64,000 bases of DNA from positions 1,501,501 to 1,565,500 of the forward strand of contig NZ_CP066783.1 in assembly GCF_019186805.1 (NCBI RefSeq), in the 5' to 3' direction. Of the stretch, positions 52,596 to 60,198 are shown one piece after another. A program made the position numbers and the translations under genes. Numbering within the stretch: position 1 is the stretch's first letter; every line of letters starts with the position of its first letter. The stretch is from Comamonas fluminis. GTDB lineage: Bacteria; Pseudomonadota; Gammaproteobacteria; Burkholderiales; Burkholderiaceae_C. The notes below the pieces were generated by a model. That model was not told where the DNA came from and ran no database searches. It was given only the letters and a program-made list of their open reading frames with translations.

Positions 52596-53065
52596 GCACC
52601 GAAACCATTGCTGTGGATCTACCGCTGTGGGCGCAGATTCTGGTTGCTGCGCTGGTGTTTGGTGGCGCGCTGATTGCGCTGCTGGGCTCCATGGGGCTGT
52701 GGCGCCTCAAAAGCTATTTCGAGCGCGTGCATGCGCCCTCCATCATTGCCACCATGGGCTGCTGGCTCATCATGCACGCCACCTGGATTTACTTTTCCGT
52801 CAGTGGCCAGGGCTTTGTCATGCACTCGGTGCTGATCGCCATCTTTATTGCGGTGACCGTGCCTATCACCACCATCTTCCTGATGCGCGCTGCGCTGTTT
52901 CGCTCGCGCCGCAGCGGGGAGTCTGTGCCTCCCACACTGAGCAATCTGATGCTCAACGAACCTCTGGATGAAGAGGAAAGTGATGAGGTTGCCGGGGACA
53001 AGCCCGAAAAGCTAGAGAAGCCAGAGAGGCCCGAAAAGGCGACCAAAGCCGCAGGCAAGCTGTGA
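52592..53065 (+). CDS. mrpG: Antiporter subunit G
   Basis: A 157-residue protein. The N-terminal 105 residues are the MrpG/MnhG fold (GGALIALLGSMGLWRLKSYFERVHAPSIIATMG). An acidic-to-basic tail of about 50 residues (DEEESDEVAGDKPEKLEKPERPEKATKAAG) is unusual and probably disordered. It ends the mrp operon. Confidence 0.9.
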   Translation: MSTETIAVDLPLWAQILVAALVFGGALIALLGSMGLWRLKSYFERVHAPSIIATMGCWLIMHATWIYFSVSGQGFVMHSVLIAIFIAVTVPITTIFLMRAALFRSRRSGESVPPTLSNLMLNEPLDEEESDEVAGDKPEKLEKPERPEKATKAAGKL

Positions 53066-53102
53066 TGCTGCAAACGGCTTGAATTGGCGCTAAATTCAAG
53101 CC

Positions 53103-53477
53103 ATGCTGAATGTTCTTGCCATCTGTATCGGTGCTTGTGTAGGGGCGCTGTCCCGCTGGGGGCTGGGCCTGTGGCTCAGCTCCGGCCCTGGTCTGCCCTG
53201 GGGCACCTTGGCGGCAAACCTCATTGGCGGCTATCTGATCGGCCTTTTTGTGGCCTTGTTTCAGTCCATGCCGCAACTCGATCCGGCCTGGAAGCTGGCC
53301 ATCATCACCGGCTTTCTGGGGGCGCTGACCACGTTCTCCAGCTTCTCTGCAGAAATCATTGCCATGCTCCAGCAGCAGCGCCTGGCAGCGGCTGGGGGCT
53401 GGGCCTGTCTGCACCTGATGGGGTCTCTGTGCATGACCTATCTGGGAATTCAAAGCTGGTCATGGCTGGGCCGCTGA
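53103..53477 (+). CDS. crcB: Fluoride channel CrcB/Fluc
   Basis: A 124-residue four-helix protein: GACVGALSRWGLGLWLS, GTLAANLIGGYLIGLFVALF (conserved Asn) and LGALTTFSSFSAEIIAM (pore TTFSSF phenylalanines). It exports fluoride as a dimer. The gap from mrpG is only 37 bases, leaving no room for a fluoride riboswitch, so it is probably read from the mrp operon. Confidence 0.92.
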   Translation: MLNVLAICIGACVGALSRWGLGLWLSSGPGLPWGTLAANLIGGYLIGLFVALFQSMPQLDPAWKLAIITGFLGALTTFSSFSAEIIAMLQQQRLAAAGGWACLHLMGSLCMTYLGIQSWSWLGR

Positions 53478-53699
53478 GGCAGCGCCAGCACCATTGCACA
53501 CTATGCTGGCAAACCTCTTATGCGTTCAGAGGCTAAATACTGGCAAGAGCTATAGCTTTGTGAGCGTATAGTGCAAGCATCACATACGCTTCAGGCGTAT
53601 TTGATATCGAAGTGTTTGACGGATGGGCGGTCCGTGCTAGCGAAACTATTAGCAGCTTCTCTGGCCAGTGCTGTCCAGCATTCTTAGTACCGAGGCGCC

Positions 53700-54575
53700 A
53701 TGCAAATTTCTTCCCCACTGTCCGATACCGATCTGGCCAATGCCTGGGCTGAACTTCACAACCAGGCCCATAACGGCAAAGAACTGGAACCTCATTCCAA
53801 TCGTCTTGCTTTCGCCGACCCGGAGTTCATGTTCCGGCGGGAAACGCGCGGCATCCGCATGCAGCTGGAGCTGCTCAAGCCCGATCTGGTGCAGATCGAG
53901 CGCGACATTGAACACACCGTCGTCGTGTATGGCAGCGCCCGTTTTGTCGATATGGATCAGGCGCGTCAGCAGCTTGAAGAAGCGCGCACCAGTGGCGACG
54001 CCCAGCGCACGGCCCTGGCCGAGCGCACGCTGCGCAATGCCGAGCGCTATGAGGCTGCGCGGGCTTTTGCCCGCATTGTGGCCACCGAAGGCATGAAGCA
54101 GCCGCCCAGCGAACGCTTCTATATCTGCACAGGCGGTGGCCCCGGCATCATGGAAGCTGCCAACCGCGGTGCCCATGATGCGGGAGCGCCCAATGTCGGG
54201 CTGAACATCTATCTGCCCCATGAGCAGCATGGCAACCCCTACATCACGCCAGAGCTGAGCTTCAAGTTCCATTACTTCGCGCTGCGCAAGATGCACTTCA
54301 TGATGCGTGCCAAGGCGCTGGTGGCTTTCCCCGGCGGCTTTGGCACCATGGATGAACTGTTCGAAGTGCTGACCCTGGTGCAGACCCACAAGAGCAAGCC
54401 TGTGCCCGTGATTCTGTTTGGCAAGGAGTTCTGGAAGAAGGTGCTGAACTTTGATGTGCTGATTGAAGAGGGCACGATCTCGGCCAAGGACCTCAACCTG
54501 TTCCGCTATACCGATGATCCGGCGGAGGCCTGGCAGCTGATTCAGCAGTTCTACCAGACTGGCTGGAATAGCTGA
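53700..54575 (+). CDS. LOG family protein (TIGR00730)
   Basis: A 291-residue Rossmann protein. FYICTGGGPGIMEAANRGAHDAG and FPGGFGTMDELFEVLTLVQT supply the LOG signature (GGGxGxME and PGGxGTxxE), seen in nucleotide-5'-monophosphate phosphoribohydrolases. The N-terminal 80 residues are longer than in short LOG proteins. Substrate assignment (cytokinin-type or AMP/nucleotide) is not possible from this sequence. A strong terminator follows. Confidence 0.87.
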   Translation: MQISSPLSDTDLANAWAELHNQAHNGKELEPHSNRLAFADPEFMFRRETRGIRMQLELLKPDLVQIERDIEHTVVVYGSARFVDMDQARQQLEEARTSGDAQRTALAERTLRNAERYEAARAFARIVATEGMKQPPSERFYICTGGGPGIMEAANRGAHDAGAPNVGLNIYLPHEQHGNPYITPELSFKFHYFALRKMHFMMRAKALVAFPGGFGTMDELFEVLTLVQTHKSKPVPVILFGKEFWKKVLNFDVLIEEGTISAKDLNLFRYTDDPAEAWQLIQQFYQTGWNS

Positions 54576-54593
54576 TTCAGAGCCAGCGCTGCA

Positions 54594-54631
54594 AAAAAAG
54601 CTGCCGAAGATTCATCCTCGGCAGCTTTTTT
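54594..54631 (+). terminator. Terminator after the LOG gene
   Basis: AAAAAGCTGCCGA pairs with TCGGCAGCTTTTT around a short loop. It could also serve the convergent DUF2199 gene. Confidence 0.85.
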
Positions 54632-54639
54632 ATTGCTCA

Positions 54640-54666
54640 TGAAGTAATAGCTATCAGCGCTTATTC
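54640..54666 (+). repeat. Partial dispersed element (AATAGCTATCAGCGCTTA)
   Basis: It resembles the TAGCTG-AAGCGCTT core of the element at 43258, with three to four changes. It ends just before the DUF2199 stop codon. Confidence 0.35.
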
Positions 54667-54695
54667 AGAAAGCGATCCGGGAGTTTTCAAGCAAT

Positions 54696-55220
54696 TTAAC
54701 CATTGCTGTGCAGGCATTGCTCAGCCAGCTGCTGGGCACGCTCTCTGGAGATCCCTTCCTGCTGGTCACGCACCAGCGCATCATCTGCATCGGCCGACAG
54801 GTGAAGCACCACGCGGGGGCGTGTGCCATCCGTCTGAATATGCACATCGGCAGGTCGTGACTTTTGCGTGGGATAGACGCCAATCAGATTGGAGAGCCAG
54901 CCAAAGAAAATCGTGTCCTCTGGCGGCTTGTCGTAGGAGTCCAGATAGCGGTGAAAACTTGTTTCACTGGTTGATACCCAGATGCCCCAGAGAAAAGGCT
55001 CTTGCACGCCATGAATCGGCACCTCCAGAATGGCGCGCACATAGTATTGCGTGCCTTCGGGGTGGGCAATGACGCACAGGTCGTCCGTCAACTCGGCCCA
55101 TTCCTCGCGCTCCTGCTCGCTCAGTCGCCGGTAGGGGGCGGGGGCATCAAAGGCAAAGCTGGGCGAGCCTTCATGGATCTCATCGCATTTACGGCATTTG
55201 TAGGCAAAGAGTGCGGCCAT
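54696..55220 (-). CDS. DUF2199 family protein
   Basis: A 174-residue protein. The N-terminal zinc-like CRKCDEIHEGSPSFAFDAP, then LTDDLCVIAHPEGTQYYVRAILEVPIHG, FLWGIWVSTSETSF and IFFGWLSNLIGVYPTQKSRPADVHIQTDG...RPRVVLHLSADADDALVRDQQEGI all match DUF2199. The family's role is not established; some members sit beside toxin genes. It starts the leftward array running to the right window edge. Confidence 0.8.
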   Translation of the reverse strand: MAALFAYKCRKCDEIHEGSPSFAFDAPAPYRRLSEQEREEWAELTDDLCVIAHPEGTQYYVRAILEVPIHGVQEPFLWGIWVSTSETSFHRYLDSYDKPPEDTIFFGWLSNLIGVYPTQKSRPADVHIQTDGTRPRVVLHLSADADDALVRDQQEGISRERAQQLAEQCLHSNG

Positions 55221-55231
55221 GACGTTACACC

Positions 55232-55849
55232 TCAGTGTTTGCGAAAGACCAGCGTGCGGTTGTTGGCGGGCATGGCCTGATCGAGTTGCAGTTGCATGCC
55301 ATGCTGCTGCGCCAAGGCCGTGATCGCTTCAAAGTCGCGAATGCCGCTGGCCGCATCACGCTGGCGCAGCCAGGCATCGAAAGCGCGGTTGCTCTCGCTG
55401 GTGAACTGGCCGCCATAGTTGAATGGGCCGTAGATGGCAAAGGTGCCGCCGGCTGGCAGATGCTGGCCAACCAGCATGAACATGCGCTGAACCAGTGGCC
55501 AGGCCACGATATGGCAGGTATTGCTGGTGAACACTGCATCGAAGGGCTGGGCCTGGTTCGCTTCTGGCCAGTTGCTGCTGGCCAGATCAAAACTCAGCGG
55601 CGCGCGCAGATTACTGGCACCATGGGCGTTGTGCCAGGCTTGTATGGCTGCATGATTGCCATCCAGGTCGCTGGTCTGCCACACCAGATGCGGCAGGCGG
55701 GGCGCAAAAAACACGCTGTGCTGGCCGGTGCCAGAGCCTATCTCCAGTACATGATGGCATTGCGCAAAGGCCGAGTGCAGCACTTCAAAAATAGGGCCCT
55801 GGTTGTTTTCGCAGGCTTGTGAAAAAGGCAGTGGAGCAGGTGAATTCAT
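55232..55849 (-). CDS. DUF938 SAM-dependent methyltransferase
   Basis: A 205-residue class I methyltransferase. The SAM site is VLEIGSGTGQHSVFFAPRLPHL and the second acid is in WQTSDLDGNHAA. PLSFDLASSNWPE and NTCHIVAWPLVQRMF complete the DUF938 pattern. The substrate is not known. Its ATG sits inside the stop of the next gene (four-base overlap with 55846). Confidence 0.85.
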   Translation of the reverse strand: MNSPAPLPFSQACENNQGPIFEVLHSAFAQCHHVLEIGSGTGQHSVFFAPRLPHLVWQTSDLDGNHAAIQAWHNAHGASNLRAPLSFDLASSNWPEANQAQPFDAVFTSNTCHIVAWPLVQRMFMLVGQHLPAGGTFAIYGPFNYGGQFTSESNRAFDAWLRQRDAASGIRDFEAITALAQQHGMQLQLDQAMPANNRTLVFRKH

Positions 55850-56169
55850 GGAGGCTTGGCCCTGGTGTGACTTGCAATCAGCGTCTGGGCATTGTCGTCG
55901 TAGATTTCCAGCTGATAGCTCAGGCCTGCCGATTCAAGAAGATGCAGCAGCTCTGCAATCAGCTTTTTGTCATCGCTTTCGAGGTCGCCGTGCAGCAGCC
56001 AGGGGCTGCTGGCTTCAAGGCATAGCTCCGCGCCCTGTTTACGCAGTTCCCAGGCATGCCAGCCCGACTTGCGAACTTGCCAGTGATGGGCTTCAAACTG
56101 CTGTATCAGCGCCGCTGCTTCCGTGATGCCATCCAGCGTTGCATGCAGGCTGAATGCGGGTTCGGACAT
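55846..56169 (-). CDS. Small hypothetical protein
   Basis: A 107-residue alpha/beta protein (LHATLDGITEAAALIQQFEAHHWQVRKSGWHAWELRKQGAELCLE...LIAELLHLLESAGLSYQLEIYDDNAQTLIASH). It overlaps the DUF938 gene by four bases. No family is recognised, but the pattern of strands and helices suits a small binding domain. Confidence 0.65.
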   Translation of the reverse strand: MSEPAFSLHATLDGITEAAALIQQFEAHHWQVRKSGWHAWELRKQGAELCLEASSPWLLHGDLESDDKKLIAELLHLLESAGLSYQLEIYDDNAQTLIASHTRAKPP

Positions 56170-56178
56170 CTGGTTTCA

Positions 56179-56766
56179 TCAGGGGTTGAAGCGCAATTTG
56201 AGCTCGGGCCTGATGCCCACATCGCCCATGCGCCAGCTGTAGGTGCCGCTGCCAGAGCTGGGGGCAGAGCTGGCATTGTGAGAGATGACCTCGGCTCCGC
56301 TGGGAACGTTGACGCGCAAGGTGCCGTTCAAAAGAATGCCCATCTGGGCCAGGTCGGACTTTTCCTTGCGTTTGAGTGCCTGGGCAGAGATGGTCATGAC
56401 GCCATCCAGTCCCGTCTGCACAAAGAACATGTCCAGCAGCTTCAAAGGCTCGCCTGCCTTGCGACGGCCTTCAATTTCAAGCTGGTAGCGGGCTTTGCCG
56501 GTGTAAACCGCTTTTTTGACATCGGGGTCCTGGCGCAGCTTCTGGGCTTCGGCCGCCAGGCTTTGCTGCTCTTTTTCACTGAGCATGCCGTGCTGCTGCA
56601 TTTTCATCACGGCCATCGGGTCAATGGCCGTGCCGTCAAATTCATAGCTCAAGCTGGCATCAGGCTGAATGTCTATCTTGGCGGTAAAGCGTTCAGGTAT
56701 CAGGCAGCCCGAGAGCACTGCCGCAAGCGCGATGGCAGTGATGGCTGAAATCAGTCGCTTTGGCAT
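56179..56766 (-). CDS. Lipoprotein of unknown function
   Basis: A 195-residue protein. The N-terminal KRLISAITAIALAAVLSGC has a lipobox (LSGC), predicting lipidation. The mature part is a beta-rich single domain (IPERFTAKIDIQPDASLSYEFDGTAI, then KARYQLEIEGRRK, GVMTISAQALKRKEKSDLAQ). It is probably membrane-anchored. It lies ten bases from the next gene in the leftward array. Confidence 0.75.
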   Translation of the reverse strand: MPKRLISAITAIALAAVLSGCLIPERFTAKIDIQPDASLSYEFDGTAIDPMAVMKMQQHGMLSEKEQQSLAAEAQKLRQDPDVKKAVYTGKARYQLEIEGRRKAGEPLKLLDMFFVQTGLDGVMTISAQALKRKEKSDLAQMGILLNGTLRVNVPSGAEVISHNASSAPSSGSGTYSWRMGDVGIRPELKLRFNP

Positions 56767-56781
56767 GGTGCTGACCTTTCT

Positions 56782-57237
56782 TCAAACCAGCGTCACGCTG
56801 GCTTTGCGCTGCAGTGGTGCGGCAATGCCATCATAGAAGAAAGAAAGGTTGTCCTCCGGTCCATTGCTGGCGCGGCCAGCTACTTTTTCCATAGCGCAAA
56901 AGCCGATCTGACAGTCCGGCTCTCCAATCACCAGTACAAACGGGTTGGCATCATCACCGCGCAGATAACGCCCGCCGTACTGGCGGCGTGCGCATTCAAA
57001 GACATAGGCGCTGGCCAGAAAATGCAGGTCCTCGGGCAATGGGGCTTGCTGCTCGTAGAAGTCTTGCAGCACACGATCGACGAGTTCAATGGAGTTGCGG
57101 CTGTAGTTCAGCTGGCTGGCATCGATGGGAGCACCCTGGCCACGAAAGGCGGCGATAAAGGACTCGGCCTGCAGCGCCATGGAGTCTTCCAAGCTGTCGG
57201 GCATTTTGCGCTTTTTTAAAAAATCAAACAGTCCCAT
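56782..57237 (-). CDS. Hypothetical protein of the leftward array
   Basis: A 151-residue protein (MGLFDFLKKRKMPDSLEDSMALQAESFIAAFRGQG, then SRNSIELVDRVLQDFYEQQ, HFLASAYVFECARRQYGGRYLRGD, FVLVIGEPDCQIGFCAMEKVAGR). It overlaps the endonuclease V-like gene by 14 bases. No family is named with confidence; the helix-strand pattern is compatible with immunity-like proteins. Confidence 0.65.
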   Translation of the reverse strand: MGLFDFLKKRKMPDSLEDSMALQAESFIAAFRGQGAPIDASQLNYSRNSIELVDRVLQDFYEQQAPLPEDLHFLASAYVFECARRQYGGRYLRGDDANPFVLVIGEPDCQIGFCAMEKVAGRASNGPEDNLSFFYDGIAAPLQRKASVTLV

Positions 57238-57778
57238 CTTGGCTCCCCTGGAGATCAGTGGCAGCGTGTGGCCACGGTGTTCTGGACAAAGTATCGGCTT
57301 GCTTTAAAAGCGCTGGAATCCGGTGTGGCCCGTGCATTTGCTGCACCCAGGCAGCTGTTTCCTGCAGATCGCAGTCAACGCAGCTTACATAAAGCGGCCG
57401 CATGGAACTGGCGCGCAAAACAGGCTTGATCAGGCTGCAGTGGTCGGCGCCCTCAAAAGCGGTTTTGGCGATTCCAACGACCGGGATTTTCCCAGCAAGA
57501 GCTTGATGAAGATGTGCACCCAGACCGGGGCGCTGCCGCCCATCTAGCCAGACATAGCCATCAATCACCAGCACATCCGGCATTTTGGGCAGTGCCTGTA
57601 TCAGCGCCAGCAGGCAAGGCAGTTCGCGCAGATAGAAGGCGCCTGGCTGGTAGGCCGCCACTTGCTCAATGTCCACCCATTGCTGGGCGCATGCGGTTGC
57701 AGATAGCCAGTGCTCGGCCAGAACGGCAGCAGCGCGTGCACCGCTGTCGTGGTAGCAGACATCCATGAAGGCCAGCAT
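57224..57778 (-). CDS. Endonuclease V family protein
   Basis: A 184-residue protein from ATG 57778 (MLAFMDVCYHDSGARAAAVLA). Endonuclease V segments are clear: FMDVCYHD (metal Asp), YQPGAFYLRELPCLLALI, DVLVIDGYVWLDGRQRPGLGAHL, GIAKTAFEGAD. The length is somewhat short versus about 220. The family cleaves near deoxyinosine. It lies inside the array of orphan genes, overlapping one neighbour, so it may have been recruited to a new role. Confidence 0.82.
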   Translation of the reverse strand: MLAFMDVCYHDSGARAAAVLAEHWLSATACAQQWVDIEQVAAYQPGAFYLRELPCLLALIQALPKMPDVLVIDGYVWLDGRQRPGLGAHLHQALAGKIPVVGIAKTAFEGADHCSLIKPVLRASSMRPLYVSCVDCDLQETAAWVQQMHGPHRIPALLKQADTLSRTPWPHAATDLQGSQDGTV

Positions 57779-57791
57779 GACGTGGGCGGCT

Positions 57792-58136
57792 TCAGTCTTC
57801 AGGCGCTTCGTAGGGAATCGCGACCAGCTTGCCGCTGGCGTTGCGCTCAAAGGCGCAGGGCGCCGGGGTGTCCAGCAATTCGATGATGTCAGGGCAGTAG
57901 TTGGCGATGGTGTTCACGTCATAAATGCCGTGGTGGCTGGCCTCGTCCATATAGTCCTGAGACTCGTCGCCCGCCATGAAGCACCAGCCACTATCTTCGG
58001 GCCGCACAGGCTCCTCGCGCACCATGTAACCGACGGGCTTGCCCTCGACGGTAATCATGTCTGTGGCAATGCAGCCGCCATAGCCTTTGGCCAGAGGTCG
58101 AATCTGTTCAGCTTTGAGTGCGAAATTTTTCTGCAT
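57792..58136 (-). CDS. DUF2185 / Imm33-like protein
   Basis: A 114-residue protein from ATG 58136 (MQKNFALKAEQ). GKPVGYMVREEP, DSGWCFMAGDES, YDVNTIANYCPDIIELLDTPAPCAFERN is the DUF2185 signature, found among immunity proteins of polymorphic toxin systems. No toxin is adjacent. It is a good anchor for the immunity-like nature of this array. Confidence 0.8.
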   Translation of the reverse strand: MQKNFALKAEQIRPLAKGYGGCIATDMITVEGKPVGYMVREEPVRPEDSGWCFMAGDESQDYMDEASHHGIYDVNTIANYCPDIIELLDTPAPCAFERNASGKLVAIPYEAPED

Positions 58137-58143
58137 GACCGCC

Positions 58144-58602
58144 TCATTTCTCATAAATGCCAACAGTGGCAAGAAAGTCCTGGGTGCTGGTCAATGTTAG
58201 TGTGTCGCTGAAGTCGCTACAGCGGATGTCTGCGAGTTTTTTGCGAGCCTTGGTTACAGCGATTTCGGTGCTCCCGGCCAGCGGTTCGTAGATCTCGTAT
58301 TGATAGCCGCCGTTGCTGAATGTCATGGCGGCTCCCTTGGAGAGGAGGCTCAGCTTGAACAGCCCTCTGGGATGCCTGTGGCTGGCGGGATAGGCGAATT
58401 CAAGCGCAGCCTTTTGATACACACGGTATTGCATATAGCCCGTCTGCGGGCCCAGATCACTGGATGCGCAAAGGGTGTAGAACTTGCCGTTGGCTTCGCA
58501 GGACCAGATCTGCCGCTCGGACTGCGTGCAGGCATCCTGCGCAGCGCCGGACACGCAGAAGGCAAGCAGGGCGCAGCCCAGAACAGTGCGCAGTGTGTTC
58601 AT
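58144..58602 (-). CDS. Exported protein of unknown function
   Basis: A 152-residue protein with a signal peptide (TVLGCALLAFCVSGAAQ, cut near residue 21). The mature part has four Cys (CTQSERQIWSCEANGKFYTLC) and a beta-rich body. It resembles small periplasmic proteins without a named function. It overlaps the next gene upstream by four bases. Confidence 0.7.
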   Translation of the reverse strand: MNTLRTVLGCALLAFCVSGAAQDACTQSERQIWSCEANGKFYTLCASSDLGPQTGYMQYRVYQKAALEFAYPASHRHPRGLFKLSLLSKGAAMTFSNGGYQYEIYEPLAGSTEIAVTKARKKLADIRCSDFSDTLTLTSTQDFLATVGIYEK

Positions 58603-59063
58603 GGCCTGGCCGAAGAAGGCTGCGTGGGTGCGGGTGCGGGTGCGGGTGCGGGTGTGGGGGCCGTGGGCTGCTGCTCTACGCGCTGCAATGAGGCATCCAT
58701 GCAGGCCCAGGCTGGGGCGCTGGAGGCCCAGATATTCATGATGGGGGCGACGGAGGATGGATCATCCAGATTGCCGACGCGAACCACGCGCAGGTGTGGC
58801 CGGGCCGATGAGTAGGCAAACAGCTGCGAGCCGCATTGCGGGCAGAACTGGCGGGTGAGTTCATTGCCGCTGGCCGCCAGCTTGCGAAACTCGGTGACCT
58901 CACCCGTGAAGACCAGAGCCTCTGCAGGCACAATGGCATTGACTGTGCCATTGGAAGCCAGGTGCTGGCAGTCTTTGCACCAGCACACGCGGGGCATCTG
59001 GGGTTCTGCTGTCAGCTTGAATTGCACTTGGCCACAAAGGCAGCGTCCGCTTCTCTCGGTCAT
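58599..59063 (-). CDS. GFA-family (Mss4-like) zinc protein
   Basis: A 154-residue protein from ATG 59063, after CAGGAGACCTTG. GRCLCGQVQF (Cys ligands), RVCWCKDCQHLASNG and FCPQCGSQLFA form the GFA/CENP-V zinc motif. The C-terminus carries an Ala-Pro repeat (TAPTPAPAPAPAPTQP) made by tandem six-base repeats. The natural substrate of this family is uncertain despite the glutathione-formaldehyde name. Confidence 0.83.
   Translation of the reverse strand: MTERSGRCLCGQVQFKLTAEPQMPRVCWCKDCQHLASNGTVNAIVPAEALVFTGEVTEFRKLAASGNELTRQFCPQCGSQLFAYSSARPHLRVVRVGNLDDPSSVAPIMNIWASSAPAWACMDASLQRVEQQPTAPTPAPAPAPAPTQPSSARP
58622..58655. repeat. Hexanucleotide tandem repeat GTGCGG inside the GFA gene
   Basis: About five near-perfect copies of GTGCGG encode alternating Ala-Pro. 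The unit is a multiple of three, so copy-number change would alter tail length without shifting the frame. Confidence 0.7.
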
Positions 59064-59124
59064 CAAGGTCTCCTGCTCAAAAGAAAGCCATGGTAGCTGA
59101 GCGCCCATGACGTGGGAATGCGGC

Positions 59125-59790
59125 TCATGGTGAGGGTGTGCATGCCATGGTGCTGCTGCGCGCAGCGCCCAGCACACTGCTGGCCGTCAGGCTGATGCGC
59201 GGCGAGATGGAGATGCCTGCAGCTTCCAGCACCGATGCCGTCCAGCGGTTGCAGGTGTGCAAGGCGCTGTAGCGGCCGTTGGCAATATAGAACTGGCTGT
59301 CGCCATAGATGCCTGGCCCGGCATCTTCAGGCTGGCCCTGTGCGCTGCGTGCAAAACTGTCGGCCACCAAGCTTGCCATCCGCTGGTAGGCCGCATCATC
59401 TACGCACAGGCTTGCACTGTCGCTGCCTTTGAGAAAGCGGGGCACATCGGCAACCCCCACCACATGCATGACCGAGCCTTGGGAGGCGAACATGGCCTGC
59501 ATTGCCAGCCCTGCAGTCACCGTCTTGGCGCGGTAAAAGCCCACATCGCCCCAGCCAATTTCGTAGTGGGTTGCCGCCGGAAAGCGCTGCTTGAGGGTTG
59601 GCAGGCGTGCATTGATGGCGGCTGCAGGCACCAGCAGGCCGGCATGCCAGCCATTGCCGATGATGTGCACTTTGACATTTGCTGGCGCAGTCATGGGGCG
59701 CTCTGCTTGCGGCCACAGAAAGTGAATGAGCCAGCCCAGTACGAGCAGGGTGAACAGGACCACTACGACGCGCTTGAAATAGGGAAACAT
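59125..59790 (-). CDS. DUF2459 family protein
   Basis: A 221-residue protein with an N-terminal membrane anchor (VVVLFTLLVLGWLIHFLWP). VHIIGNGWHAGLLVP, HYEIGWGDVGFYR, HVVGVADVPR and ALHTCNRWTASVLEAAG are the DUF2459 (TIGR02117) landmarks. They include a Cys-Asn and a His that suggest a papain-like fold facing the periplasm. Substrate unknown. Confidence 0.8.
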   Translation of the reverse strand: MFPYFKRVVVVLFTLLVLGWLIHFLWPQAERPMTAPANVKVHIIGNGWHAGLLVPAAAINARLPTLKQRFPAATHYEIGWGDVGFYRAKTVTAGLAMQAMFASQGSVMHVVGVADVPRFLKGSDSASLCVDDAAYQRMASLVADSFARSAQGQPEDAGPGIYGDSQFYIANGRYSALHTCNRWTASVLEAAGISISPRISLTASSVLGAARSSTMACTPSP

Positions 59791-59799
59791 GAGGTGCAG

Positions 59800-60045
59800 T
59801 CAGAGAACCCTGGGTTTGTGTTTTCTGTCCGTGATGGCTGCGATCACGATGGCGCAGGCGCACAGCGCAAAGACTACCGCTGCGGGTGTGTAGCCAATGA
59901 CGGAGACGAGCCAGACATAGCCATCGGTCAGCATGGCAATCAGCTTGTTGCTGCTTTTGCCGCGGCTCAGGTCATTGCTCACAAAGGCGTTGAAGGACAG
60001 CACGGCGAAGACCGTGGCCAGAAAAGCAGTCACAAGCCATTTCAT
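59800..60045 (-). CDS. Small two-helix membrane protein
   Basis: An 81-residue protein from ATG 60045, preceded by CTCAAGGAGCC. Two membrane helices (WLVTAFLATVFAVLSFNAFV and LVSVIGYTPAAVVFALCACAIVIAAI) flank a short polar loop. It ends ten bases before the DUF2459 start, suggesting co-expression. Unknown family. Confidence 0.65.
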   Translation of the reverse strand: MKWLVTAFLATVFAVLSFNAFVSNDLSRGKSSNKLIAMLTDGYVWLVSVIGYTPAAVVFALCACAIVIAAITDRKHKPRVL

Positions 60046-60084
60046 GGTTGGCTCCTTGAGGCGATGATCTGCTGACGTTATCAA

Positions 60085-60176
60085 AATAAAAGCTATTGAT
60101 GTATTTATTTCAATAGACTCTCTGGGTTTGCTTTTTGATTGCTTTGTTTTTGATAGCTGCAAGCGCTTTTCAAATA
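60085..60176. repeat. Intergenic spacer with dispersed element copy
   Basis: TTTTTGATAGCTGCAAGCGCTTTT at about 60149-60172 is a near match to the repeat at 25184. The remaining A/T-rich stretch at 60070-60120 shows no gene or terminator that I can support. Confidence 0.45.
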
Positions 60177-60198
60177 AGGACTATGGCCGAAACAGACT

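Noticed and set aside
53066..53102. A possible fluoride riboswitch before crcB.
   Set aside because: The gap is 37 bases and contains none of the expected aptamer pattern.
53584..53600. A hairpin ATACGC/GCGTAT in the spacer after crcB as a terminator.
   Set aside because: It has only six base pairs, with no T-run adjoining the stem.
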